Positions 1 through 5,606 of a stretch of 5,999 nucleotides of DNA are shown here, piece after piece. Both the position numbers and the translations under genes were made by a program. Location of the stretch: the NCBI GenBank assembly GCA_903845455.1, contig CAIMXN010000188.1, positions 1 to 5,999 of the forward strand, in the 5' to 3' direction. Below the pieces are notes generated by a model. The model was given only the letters and a program-made list of their open reading frames with translations. It was not told the DNA's origin and did no database searches. The stretch comes from an uncultured beta proteobacterium (GTDB lineage: Bacteria > Pseudomonadota > Gammaproteobacteria > Burkholderiales > Burkholderiaceae). Within the stretch, counting starts at the first letter, position 1. Each line of letters starts with the position of its first letter.

Positions 1-398
1 CTTCTATAGACAGAAGCAAAACGAATGTAAGCTACTTTATCTAGACGTTTGAGTTCACGCATCACTAATTCACCAATACGTTCGCTGGCAATTTCTTTCT
101 CGCCAAGACTGAGGAGTTTTTCTTCAATACGGGCAATTGATTCATCTAAAGAGGCTGCAGAAACTGGGCGCTTGCGCAGGGCCAATTTAATAGAACTGGC
201 TAATTTTTCATGACTGTATTCAACCCGACTGCCATTCTTTTTAACAATCGATGGCAATGCCAACTCTGCGCGTTCGTAGGTTGTAAAACGCTTATCGCAT
301 CCGGCACAACGGCGGCGGCGGCGAATCGTATCGCCCTCATCCGATACCCGGGTATCTAAGACCTGAGTATCGTCGTTATGACAGAATGGGCAGCGCAA
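1..398 (-). CDS. nrdR: Transcriptional repressor NrdR, 5' part (runs off left edge)
   Basis: NrdR is a zinc-ribbon, ATP-cone repressor of ribonucleotide reductase operons that senses ATP/dATP. The visible 132 residues begin MRCPFC and carry the four zinc ligands C3, C6, C31 and C34, with the arginine run R26-R30 just before the second pair, as is typical of the family. The ATP-cone domain follows from about residue 48: an LPSIVKKNG strand, a KRPVS stretch near 77, and the conserved LDKVAYIRFASVYR stretch at 119-132. Family members are about 150 residues long, so roughly the last 20 are missing. The start is TTG at 398-396: an in-frame TAG lies six codons upstream (416-414) with no ATG or GTG between, and an AGAAGG ribosome site sits 6 bases ahead. 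It lies 40 bases downstream of glyA on the same strand with no visible terminator between them, so cotranscription is likely. Identity is very secure; the start is nearly forced. Confidence 0.96.
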   Translation of the reverse strand, partial: MRCPFCHNDDTQVLDTRVSDEGDTIRRRRRCAGCDKRFTTYERAELALPSIVKKNGSRVEYSHEKLASSIKLALRKRPVSAASLDESIARIEEKLLSLGEKEIASERIGELVMRELKRLDKVAYIRFASVYR

Positions 399-404
399 TG
401 ATGG

Positions 405-410
405 CCTTCT
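405..410 (-). promoter_or_regulatory. Ribosome binding site of nrdR
   Basis: AGAAGG on the minus strand lies 6 bases before the TTG codon at 398-396. It supports the non-ATG start, which is the only usual initiation codon available before the zinc ribbon. Confidence 0.6.
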
Positions 411-438
411 TTTCTAGGAATTAATTTTGGCTTTTGAG

Positions 439-1683
439 TTAGCCGTAAACTGGAAAGCGTTTGGTGAGTTCGGAAACTTGTGAGCGGACCCTCGCAATAT
501 TGTCAGCATCATTTGGATTATCTAATACATCAGCAATGAAATGAGCAACTTGACGTGCTTCGGCCTCTTTAAAGCCGCGTGTCGTCATGGCTGGTGAGCC
601 CAAACGAATACCACTCGTTACCATGGGTTTTTCTGGATCATTTGGAATGCCATTCTTGTTACAAGTAATGTGTGCTTCACCCAAAATACGCTCCGCTTCT
701 TTACCTGTCATTTTCTTGGCGCGCAAATCCACCAACATCACATGTGAATCTGTGCCACCCGACACAATCCGCAGACCGCGCTCAATTAAAGTCTCTGCCA
801 AAGCTTTGGCATTTGCTATCACCTGCTTTTGATAGTCTATAAAGCTAGGTTCTTGCGCCTCTTTAAATGCCACAGCTTTAGCGGCAATCACATGCATTAA
901 TGGGCCACCTTGTAAGCCTGGAAACACAGCAGAGTTAATCGCTTTCTCATGTTCAGCCCTCATCAAGATAATGCCACCACGTGGACCACGCAAACTCTTG
1001 TGCGTGGTTGAAGTGACAATATCAGCATGAGGTACTGGGTTGGGATAAACACCCGCAGCAACGAGGCCCGCATAGTGAGCCATGTCGACCATAAAAATTG
1101 CGCCTACTTCTTTGGCTAGTTTTCCGATGCGCTCAAAATCAATTTTTCTGGAGTAAGCAGATGCCCCAGCAATGATAAGTTTTGGTTTGTGCTCACGCGC
1201 TAATCGCTCCATCTGCTCGTAATCAATTTCTTCATTTTTATCCAAGCCGTAAGCAATTGGATTGAACCACTTGCCGCTCATGTTCAGGGCCATACCGTGA
1301 GTCAAGTGACCGCCTTCAGCCAAACTCATTCCCATAAAGGTATCACCTGGTTTTAAGAAGGCCAGAAAAACGGCTTGGTTTGCTGAAGCACCACAATGAG
1401 GTTGAACGTTTGCCGCCTCAGCGCCAAACAGAGTCTTCACGCGATCCAGCGCCAATTGCTCAGCCACATCAACAAACTCACAACCACCGTAATAACGCTT
1501 GCCCGGGTAACCTTCTGCATATTTATTGGTCAACTGGGAGCCTTGAGCCTCCATGACAGCTGGAGAGGTATAGTTTTCAGAAGCAATAAGCTCAATATGG
1601 TCTTCTTGGCGCTTATTTTCGTTCTGAATGGCTGCCCAGAGCGCTGGGTCGGTTTTGGCTAAAGTGTTTTGACGGTCAAACAT
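439..1683 (-). CDS. glyA: Serine hydroxymethyltransferase
   Basis: GlyA is a cytosolic PLP enzyme that interconverts serine plus tetrahydrofolate with glycine plus 5,10-methylene-tetrahydrofolate, feeding one-carbon units to purine, thymidylate and methionine synthesis. The 414-residue product has the usual bacterial length. Visible landmarks are E57 and Y65 in the AEGYPGKRYYGG block, H126 (stacks on PLP), D200 and H203 in VDMAHYAG, the Schiff-base lysine K229 in TSTTHKSLRGPRGG, and R360 in TSGIRLG, which corresponds to the carboxylate-binding arginine. All match the E. coli enzyme, so it should be active. The open frame extends upstream to 1725, but the ATG at 1683 is preferred: it starts at the family's conserved N terminus, has an AGGA ribosome site 8 bases upstream, and the extra 14 residues are not typical of the family. 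It is divergent from tolQ and followed by nrdR. Identity is very secure. Confidence 0.98.
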   Translation of the reverse strand: MFDRQNTLAKTDPALWAAIQNENKRQEDHIELIASENYTSPAVMEAQGSQLTNKYAEGYPGKRYYGGCEFVDVAEQLALDRVKTLFGAEAANVQPHCGASANQAVFLAFLKPGDTFMGMSLAEGGHLTHGMALNMSGKWFNPIAYGLDKNEEIDYEQMERLAREHKPKLIIAGASAYSRKIDFERIGKLAKEVGAIFMVDMAHYAGLVAAGVYPNPVPHADIVTSTTHKSLRGPRGGIILMRAEHEKAINSAVFPGLQGGPLMHVIAAKAVAFKEAQEPSFIDYQKQVIANAKALAETLIERGLRIVSGGTDSHVMLVDLRAKKMTGKEAERILGEAHITCNKNGIPNDPEKPMVTSGIRLGSPAMTTRGFKEAEARQVAHFIADVLDNPNDADNIARVRSQVSELTKRFPVYG

Positions 1684-1691
1684 GGTGATAA

Positions 1692-1696
1692 TCCTG
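1692..1696 (-). promoter_or_regulatory. Ribosome binding site of glyA
   Basis: CAGGA on the minus strand ends 8 bases before the ATG at 1683-1681. It favours this start over the in-frame ATG at 1725. Confidence 0.55.
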
Positions 1697-1716
1697 AATA
1701 AGTTGGATTGCTTAAG

Positions 1717-1722
1717 TAAAAT
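1717..1722 (+). promoter_or_regulatory. Candidate -10 element for tolQ
   Basis: TAAAAT matches TATAAT at five of six bases. A start about 7 bases downstream would give a leader of roughly 18 bases before the tolQ ATG. The region 17-18 bases upstream (CTGAAT or CCTGAA) is a poor -35, so this is a weak call. It faces the proposed glyA -10 within the same 64-base gap. Confidence 0.3.
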
Positions 1723-1730
1723 CAACCTAC

Positions 1731-1736
1731 ATCATA
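1731..1736 (-). promoter_or_regulatory. Candidate -10 element for glyA
   Basis: The minus strand reads TATGAT, five of six matches to TATAAT, which would give a leader of about 40 bases before the glyA ATG. The best nearby -35-like hexamer (TTGAGT, 1762-1757) is 20 bases away, too far for a standard sigma-70 promoter, so only the -10 is proposed. Any -35 would lie inside the first codons of tolQ. Confidence 0.3.
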
Positions 1737-1747
1737 CAAAATCCTCC

Positions 1748-2404
1748 ATGAACCCTACTCAAGACCTCTCCTTTCTCTCCCTAGTCCTCAATGCCAGTCT
1801 ATTAGTCCAGTTGGTAATGTTGTTATTAATGGGCATGTCCATTGCCTCTTGGACCATTATTTTCAAAAAAGGAGCCGTCCTGAGGGGGGTGCGCAATGAC
1901 ACTGAGCGCTTTGAGCATGACTTTTGGTCTGGAGGGGACTTAAATACCCTACTAGAAGCCTCCTTACGCAATAAAAGCAGCAGTGCTGTTCTGGAACATA
2001 TTTTTGAAGCTGGTATGCAAGAATTTATGAAATTGCGTGAGATTGACGCTGCCCGTCGCGCCATGAAAGCCACTTATCAGCGTGAAATGGACATCCTCGA
2101 GGCAAATCTCCCTTTCTTAGCCTCTGTAGGTTCAGTTTCCCCTTATATCGGCCTCTTTGGCACTGTTTGGGGGATCATGCACGCCTTCCGTGGCCTAGCT
2201 AACGTCCAAAATGCCACCTTGTCAGCAGTAGCACCCGGTATTGCCGAAGCGCTGGTAGCGACGGCTATTGGCCTGTTTGCAGCGATTCCAGCAGTGGTGG
2301 CCTATAACCGTAATGCCACTGATGTCGATCGCCTCTCGATTCGTTTTGAAACCTTCATTGAAGAGTTCACCAATATCTTGCAACGCCAAGGAACGGGCAA
2401 ATAG
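1748..2404 (+). CDS. tolQ: Tol-Pal system proton channel subunit TolQ
   Basis: TolQ is an inner-membrane protein of the MotA/TolQ/ExbB family that, with TolR, uses the proton gradient to energise TolA for outer-membrane constriction at division. The 218-residue product shows three membrane segments at about 15-38, 121-147 and 164-186, with a long cytoplasmic loop between the first two. The family core GLFGTVWGIM (135-144) and ALVATAIGLFAAIPAVVAYN (168-187) holds the channel threonines T139 and T172. The open frame extends to 1682, but the ATG at 1748 gives the N terminus expected for betaproteobacterial TolQ, MNPTQDLSFLSLVLNAS; the extra upstream codons would overlap the glyA start on the other strand. 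No clear Shine-Dalgarno sequence precedes this ATG. tolR follows after 2 bases. No ybgC gene lies upstream, unlike in E. coli. Identity is very secure; the start is likely. Confidence 0.96.
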   Translation: MNPTQDLSFLSLVLNASLLVQLVMLLLMGMSIASWTIIFKKGAVLRGVRNDTERFEHDFWSGGDLNTLLEASLRNKSSSAVLEHIFEAGMQEFMKLREIDAARRAMKATYQREMDILEANLPFLASVGSVSPYIGLFGTVWGIMHAFRGLANVQNATLSAVAPGIAEALVATAIGLFAAIPAVVAYNRNATDVDRLSIRFETFIEEFTNILQRQGTGK

Positions 2405-2406
2405 GC

Positions 2407-2829
2407 ATGGCAGGCTCATCCCTTAGAGGATCACGCAAACGTCGTGTGATGGCTGACATCAATGTGGTCCCCTACATTGATGTGATGTTGGTGTTACTAG
2501 TGATCTTTATGGTGACTGCCCCCATGGTCAATCCAGGTGTTGTTAACCTGCCAACGGTTGGTGGTGCAAAAGTACAATCCTTGCCACCCATTTTTTTAAC
2601 CATAGACGCTAATGAAAATATTATTGTGCGTAAAGATGGTGATCCTGTGCAAACTTTAAATAAATTTGAGCTAGGCACTTTTGCTCGCTCTCAAGCAGAA
2701 AAGTCTGCTGACCAACCCCTTGTTCTTGCTGCAGATAAATCCATCAAATATGAAGTCGTGATGGAGGTGATGTCTAAGCTCAAAGAGAATGGCGTCAAAC
2801 GCGTTGGCCTGGCTGTGAAGAGTCAATAA
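2407..2829 (+). CDS. tolR: Tol-Pal system motor subunit TolR
   Basis: TolR belongs to the ExbD/TolR family: a single-pass inner-membrane protein with a periplasmic domain that pairs with TolQ and gates proton flow. The 140-residue product has a basic cytoplasmic N terminus (GSRKRR), then the family signature ADINVVPYIDVMLVLLVIFM, in which D25 is the protonatable membrane aspartate (D23 in E. coli). One membrane segment covers about 21-39, followed by the periplasmic domain, including the PLVLAADKSIKYEVVMEVM block near 104-122. Length is normal. The ATG lies 2 bases after the tolQ stop. The only purine-rich site, AAGGAA at 2388-2393, is 13 bases away, so translation is probably coupled to tolQ. 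The internal ATG at 2449 would remove the basic N terminus and is less likely. Identity is very secure. Confidence 0.97.
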   Translation: MAGSSLRGSRKRRVMADINVVPYIDVMLVLLVIFMVTAPMVNPGVVNLPTVGGAKVQSLPPIFLTIDANENIIVRKDGDPVQTLNKFELGTFARSQAEKSADQPLVLAADKSIKYEVVMEVMSKLKENGVKRVGLAVKSQ

Positions 2830-2850
2830 ATATATTGCCGACTAACTTCA

Positions 2851-2878
2851 TTAACATTTATCACGAATTCTCTATTTT
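2851..2878 (+). promoter_or_regulatory. Candidate internal promoter before tolA
   Basis: In the AT-rich 55-base gap between tolR and tolA, TTAACA (2851-2856, five of six matches to the -35 consensus) is followed after 16 bases by TATTTT (2873-2878, four of six matches to the -10). A start about 7 bases downstream would fall at or next to the tolA ATG at 2885. In such AT-rich DNA this could be chance. Confidence 0.22.
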
Positions 2879-2884
2879 CATTTC

Positions 2885-3688
2885 ATGACAAGCGCGCAAC
2901 TCCGGCACATGCCTTTCTTGCGAAGCACTCGTGCCAAGAAAGTCAGTAATAAACGCGCTTTTACTTATTCGCTCGCAGCACACTTAGGTTTACTGGCTTT
3001 TTTGATGATTGGCATTAGCTGGCATACCAGCACTCCTTCAGGTGTTGAAGTAGAGTTATGGGATACAAGTCAACCAGTAGAGATCCCAAAAGAGCCAGAA
3101 CTTAAAACCGAAGTAAAAGAGGAAGCTGCGGATATTGCAGTCAAGAAAAAGAAGCTTGAGAAAGAGCCGCCCAAAAAAGAGATAGTAAAAGAAGTACCTA
3201 AACCTGTTCCCCCAGTAAAAGTCTCGCCACTTAAAGAAAAAGAACAACCAAAAAAAGCTGAAGCACCTAAAGCGCTTTCACCAGCAGAAGTGAAAGCGAA
3301 TGCCGCAGCAGAAAAAGTACGCGCAGATCAGTTAGCTCGTTTACGAGCGGCCGCCGGTGCTGAAGGTGGCAGTGGCGGTACAACTGGTAGCGGTGTTGGT
3401 GGAGGCGGCAACGCGCCCCCGGACTGGACAGATAAAGTAGTGAAAAAAGTAAAGCCCCTGATCGTCTTTAATCCAGAATCTATCAGCGGTAATCCAGCCA
3501 CAGTGATTAAAGTAGATCTCGCGCCAGATGGCGCAATTTTAAGCACGAGTATTTTGACTTCCAGTGGTAATGCAAGTTGGGATCGCGCAGTCCTGTTAGC
3601 GCTAAGCCGTGCTGAAAGCTTGCCAAAAGATGACAATGGCAAAATTCCACAACGCCAAGTAAAACTTACCTTTAAACCTAGGGACTAG
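2885..3688 (+). CDS. tolA: Tol-Pal system periplasm-spanning protein TolA
   Basis: TolA is anchored in the inner membrane by one segment and reaches across the periplasm to contact TolB/Pal, driven by TolQR. The 267 residues split into the expected three parts: a membrane helix at about 25-46 (with S29 and H33 in the spacing of the family's S-x3-H motif for TolQ contact), a Lys/Glu/Pro/Ala-rich linker at about 62-157, a glycine-serine hinge at about 159-175, and a C-terminal TolA/TonB-like domain at about 178-267 including NPATVIKVDLAPDGAI and SGNASWDRAVLLALSRAES. The product is much shorter than E. coli TolA (about 420 residues) because the linker is short. The start at 2885 is the first ATG after an in-frame stop; ATG 2909 is also possible, and neither has a Shine-Dalgarno sequence. 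tolB follows after 3 bases. Identity is secure from domain order and position. Confidence 0.94.
   Translation: MTSAQLRHMPFLRSTRAKKVSNKRAFTYSLAAHLGLLAFLMIGISWHTSTPSGVEVELWDTSQPVEIPKEPELKTEVKEEAADIAVKKKKLEKEPPKKEIVKEVPKPVPPVKVSPLKEKEQPKKAEAPKALSPAEVKANAAAEKVRADQLARLRAAAGAEGGSGGTTGSGVGGGGNAPPDWTDKVVKKVKPLIVFNPESISGNPATVIKVDLAPDGAILSTSILTSSGNASWDRAVLLALSRAESLPKDDNGKIPQRQVKLTFKPRD
3680..3684 (+). promoter_or_regulatory. Ribosome binding site of tolB
   Basis: AGGGA lies within the last codons of tolA, 7 bases before the tolB ATG at 3692. It is well placed and supports this start and translational coupling across the 3-base gap. Confidence 0.55.
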
Positions 3689-3691
3689 AGC

Positions 3692-4993
3692 ATGTTGCAA
3701 TTTGCAAAGAAATTATTTTCAACTAGCATGTCAGGGCTGATCTTCTGTTGCTTTGGCTTTATCAGTTCAGCATCAGCGCAAATGAATATTGAAATTACTG
3801 GCGTAGGTCAAGCGCTTTATCCTATTGCAGTCATGCGCTTTAAAGATGAAAACAAACTTCCTACTAGCGTTAGCGAAATCATTCGCCAAGATTTAGCCCG
3901 TAGCGGTTACTTCAAAAACACTGAAAACGGCAATGCCAGCGAAAATGATGAAGGCGCACCCAACTATAAATCTTGGGCAGCGCGTGGAGCCGATGCTCTA
4001 GTCCTCGGTTCCGTAGTGCAAACAGGTGGAGCTCAATTTGAGATTCATTACAAATTATTTGATATTCGTAAGAGTCAAAGTTTGGGCGGTTTAAACCTCA
4101 ACTCGAGTGTAGATAATTTACGCGCAGTAGCGCACAAAATTGCTGATGACATCATCTTCAAATTGCTCGGTGAACGGGGCGTCTTCTCGACCAGACTTTC
4201 CTATGTGATTAAGGAAGGTAAGCGCTATCGCTTAGTGATTTCTGATGCGGATGGTCAAAATATTCGCAATGCAATGAATAGCTCTGAGCCGATTATTTCT
4301 CCGTCTTGGTCCCCCGATGGAAAAAAAGTAGCTTATGTTTCTTTTGAGGATCGCAAGCCTGTGGTTTACGTTCACGAGTTAGCGACAGGACGTCGTATTG
4401 CGCTATCCAATCAAAAGGGTAATAACAGCGCGCCCGCCTGGTCTCCTGACGGCAGGCAACTGGCTATCTCTCTATCGCGCGATGGCAATACCCAAATCTA
4501 TGGCATCAATGCTGATGGCACTGGATTACGTCGCTTGACCCGTGGCAGTACGATCGATACCGAACCACAGTATTCACCTGATGGTCGCTCTATTTATTTC
4601 ACTAGTGATCGCGGGGGTAATCCTCAGATTTATCGGATGAGTGCCGAAGGCGAGCAAGCGGAAGGTGTTAAACGCATTACCTATAAGCAAGGTTTTGTAA
4701 CGTCTCCGCGCATCTCACCAGATGGTAAATACTTGGCTTACATTGCTAATATCGGTGGGGCTTTTAGGCTTTATATCTTGAACCTGGCTACCGGAGACTC
4801 TCAAGCCTTGACTGAGGGCTTTACAGACGAGTCTCCTTCTTTTGCCGCCAATGGTCGCTACGTGCTGTACTCCACCAAAGTAGGTGGTAAACGAGTGCTC
4901 GCAGCGGTATCCGTCGACGGTAACTCGAGGCAGGTACTCAGCATCCCAGGATCCGATGTTCGTCAGCCATCTTGGGGTCCGTTTATGGATTAA
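3692..4993 (+). CDS. tolB: Tol-Pal system periplasmic beta-propeller protein TolB
   Basis: TolB is a soluble periplasmic protein that binds Pal through its propeller and TolA through its N terminus, controlling whether Pal is free to bind peptidoglycan. The 433 residues match the family length. A Sec signal peptide covers about 1-29 (KK at 6-7, hydrophobic core, cleavage predicted after SASA, leaving Q30 at the mature N terminus). The N-terminal domain runs to about 165. The C-terminal six-bladed propeller carries WD40-like SPDG turns at 207-210, 251-254, 295-298 and 342-345, plus a degenerate AANG at 385-388, ending in a QPSWGP strand. Paired N-x-Q-I-Y strands recur at 266-270 and 310-314. 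It starts 3 bases after tolA with a good ribosome site inside the tolA end. A 106-base gap separates it from pal. Identity is very secure. Confidence 0.97.
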   Translation: MLQFAKKLFSTSMSGLIFCCFGFISSASAQMNIEITGVGQALYPIAVMRFKDENKLPTSVSEIIRQDLARSGYFKNTENGNASENDEGAPNYKSWAARGADALVLGSVVQTGGAQFEIHYKLFDIRKSQSLGGLNLNSSVDNLRAVAHKIADDIIFKLLGERGVFSTRLSYVIKEGKRYRLVISDADGQNIRNAMNSSEPIISPSWSPDGKKVAYVSFEDRKPVVYVHELATGRRIALSNQKGNNSAPAWSPDGRQLAISLSRDGNTQIYGINADGTGLRRLTRGSTIDTEPQYSPDGRSIYFTSDRGGNPQIYRMSAEGEQAEGVKRITYKQGFVTSPRISPDGKYLAYIANIGGAFRLYILNLATGDSQALTEGFTDESPSFAANGRYVLYSTKVGGKRVLAAVSVDGNSRQVLSIPGSDVRQPSWGPFMD

Positions 4994-5006
4994 GTTTGTA
5001 GACTAA

Positions 5007-5042
5007 CTAAGGGAACTAGGTTAATCCAGCCCCCTTAGGGGC
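5007..5042 (+). promoter_or_regulatory. Alternative hairpins in the tolB-pal gap
   Basis: GCCCC (5029-5033) and GGGGC (5038-5042) form a 5-bp all-GC stem with a CTTA loop. CTAAGGG (5007-5013) can instead pair perfectly with CCCTTAG (5032-5038) across an 18-base loop. The two structures exclude each other. AT-rich sequence without a clear T run follows, so a classical intrinsic terminator is not supported. An mRNA processing or stability element, or weak attenuation between tolB and pal, is possible. The rest of this 106-base gap holds only the pal ribosome site and AT-rich DNA with no convincing promoter. Confidence 0.35.
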
Positions 5043-5088
5043 ATAATATTGCCTATTAGCTTATTTAATTGCTCAGTTTTGTAGGAAA

Positions 5089-5093
5089 AAGGA
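5089..5093 (+). promoter_or_regulatory. Strong ribosome binding site of pal
   Basis: AAGGA within a purine-rich tract (AGGAAAAAGGAAAGA, 5083-5097) lies 6 bases before the ATG. It is the strongest ribosome site in the cluster, in keeping with Pal being an abundant lipoprotein. Confidence 0.65.
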
Positions 5094-5099
5094 AAGACC

Positions 5100-5606
5100 A
5101 TGAAGATTTCGATTGCACGCCGTGCTGCAACATTTGCACTTTTGGGAATAAGCGCACTACTTTTAGCCGCTTGCTCTAGCGTCAAACTAGACGATGTAGA
5201 TAGCGATAGTGCCAATAGCAGTAGTGGTGGCAACTTTAGCTCACAGCCATGGAATGATCCTAAGAGCGCCCTGTATGAGCGCAGTGTTTACTTTGGTTTT
5301 GATGAGTACACCGTTCAAACCAAATATCAAAAAATGCTGTCTGCCCACGCGAGCTATTTAAAAGCTAATCTAAAACAAAAAGTCATCATCCAAGGTAATA
5401 CCGATGATCGCGGCACTGCAGAGTACAACCTCGCCTTAGGCCAACGTCGTTCAGATGCCGTTCGCAAGTCATTAAACTTGATGGGTGTTTCCGATGATCA
5501 AATAGAAGCTGTCAGCTTCGGCAAAGAGAAACCAAAAGTAGAAGGCGATAATGAATCAGCTTGGACTGAGAATCGTCGTGCAGACATTGTTTACATCACA
5601 AACTAA
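5100..5606 (+). CDS. pal: Peptidoglycan-associated lipoprotein Pal
   Basis: Pal is an outer-membrane lipoprotein whose OmpA-like domain binds the diaminopimelate side chain of peptidoglycan and which exchanges between TolB and the cell wall. The 168 residues show a lipoprotein signal with lipobox L22-A23-A24-C25 (C25 is the lipidated cysteine), a flexible Ser/Asp/Gly-rich tether at about 26-56, and an OmpA-like domain from about 61 to 165. Family landmarks are VYFGFDEY (63-70), QGNTDDRGTAEYNLALGQRR (98-117), SFGKEKP (139-145) and TENRRADIVY (156-165), which include the aspartate and arginine expected to contact peptidoglycan. S26 follows the cysteine, with no aspartate at +2, fitting outer-membrane sorting. 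It has a strong ribosome site and a 106-base leader from tolB, and its stop directly abuts the cpoB ATG. Identity is very secure. Confidence 0.97.
   Translation: MKISIARRAATFALLGISALLLAACSSVKLDDVDSDSANSSSGGNFSSQPWNDPKSALYERSVYFGFDEYTVQTKYQKMLSAHASYLKANLKQKVIIQGNTDDRGTAEYNLALGQRRSDAVRKSLNLMGVSDDQIEAVSFGKEKPKVEGDNESAWTENRRADIVYITN

Noticed and set aside
399..438. Possible terminator between glyA and nrdR
   Set aside because: No GC-rich inverted repeat was found in these 40 bases; the T-rich stretch alone is not enough.
587..832. Open frame of 81 codons on the plus strand inside glyA
   Set aside because: It lies wholly antisense to the well-conserved glyA and shows no recognisable domain or ribosome site; it is a shadow of the coding strand.
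1396..1662. Open frame of 88 codons on the plus strand antisense to the glyA 5' half
   Set aside because: It is fully covered by conserved glyA codons, has no family signature, and is best explained as a shadow frame.
1682..1747. Extended N terminus of TolQ starting at ATG 1682
   Set aside because: The extra 22 residues are not typical of TolQ, the ATG overlaps the glyA start on the opposite strand, and it would leave no room for a leader.
1759..2073. Minus-strand open frame of 104 codons within tolQ
   Set aside because: It is antisense to conserved tolQ and its translation resembles no protein family.
3056..3247. Minus-strand open frame rich in Phe, Tyr and Trp
   Set aside because: The odd composition is the complement of the Lys/Glu-rich TolA linker codons, not a membrane protein.
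3328..3642. Minus-strand open frame of 104 codons within tolA with a proline run
   Set aside because: The proline run is the antisense of the TolA glycine hinge; nothing supports expression.
5021..5233. Minus-strand open frame overlapping the tolB-pal gap and the pal signal peptide
   Set aside because: It is low in complexity (Ser/Leu) and antisense to the Pal signal peptide and tether, with no ribosome site or domain.
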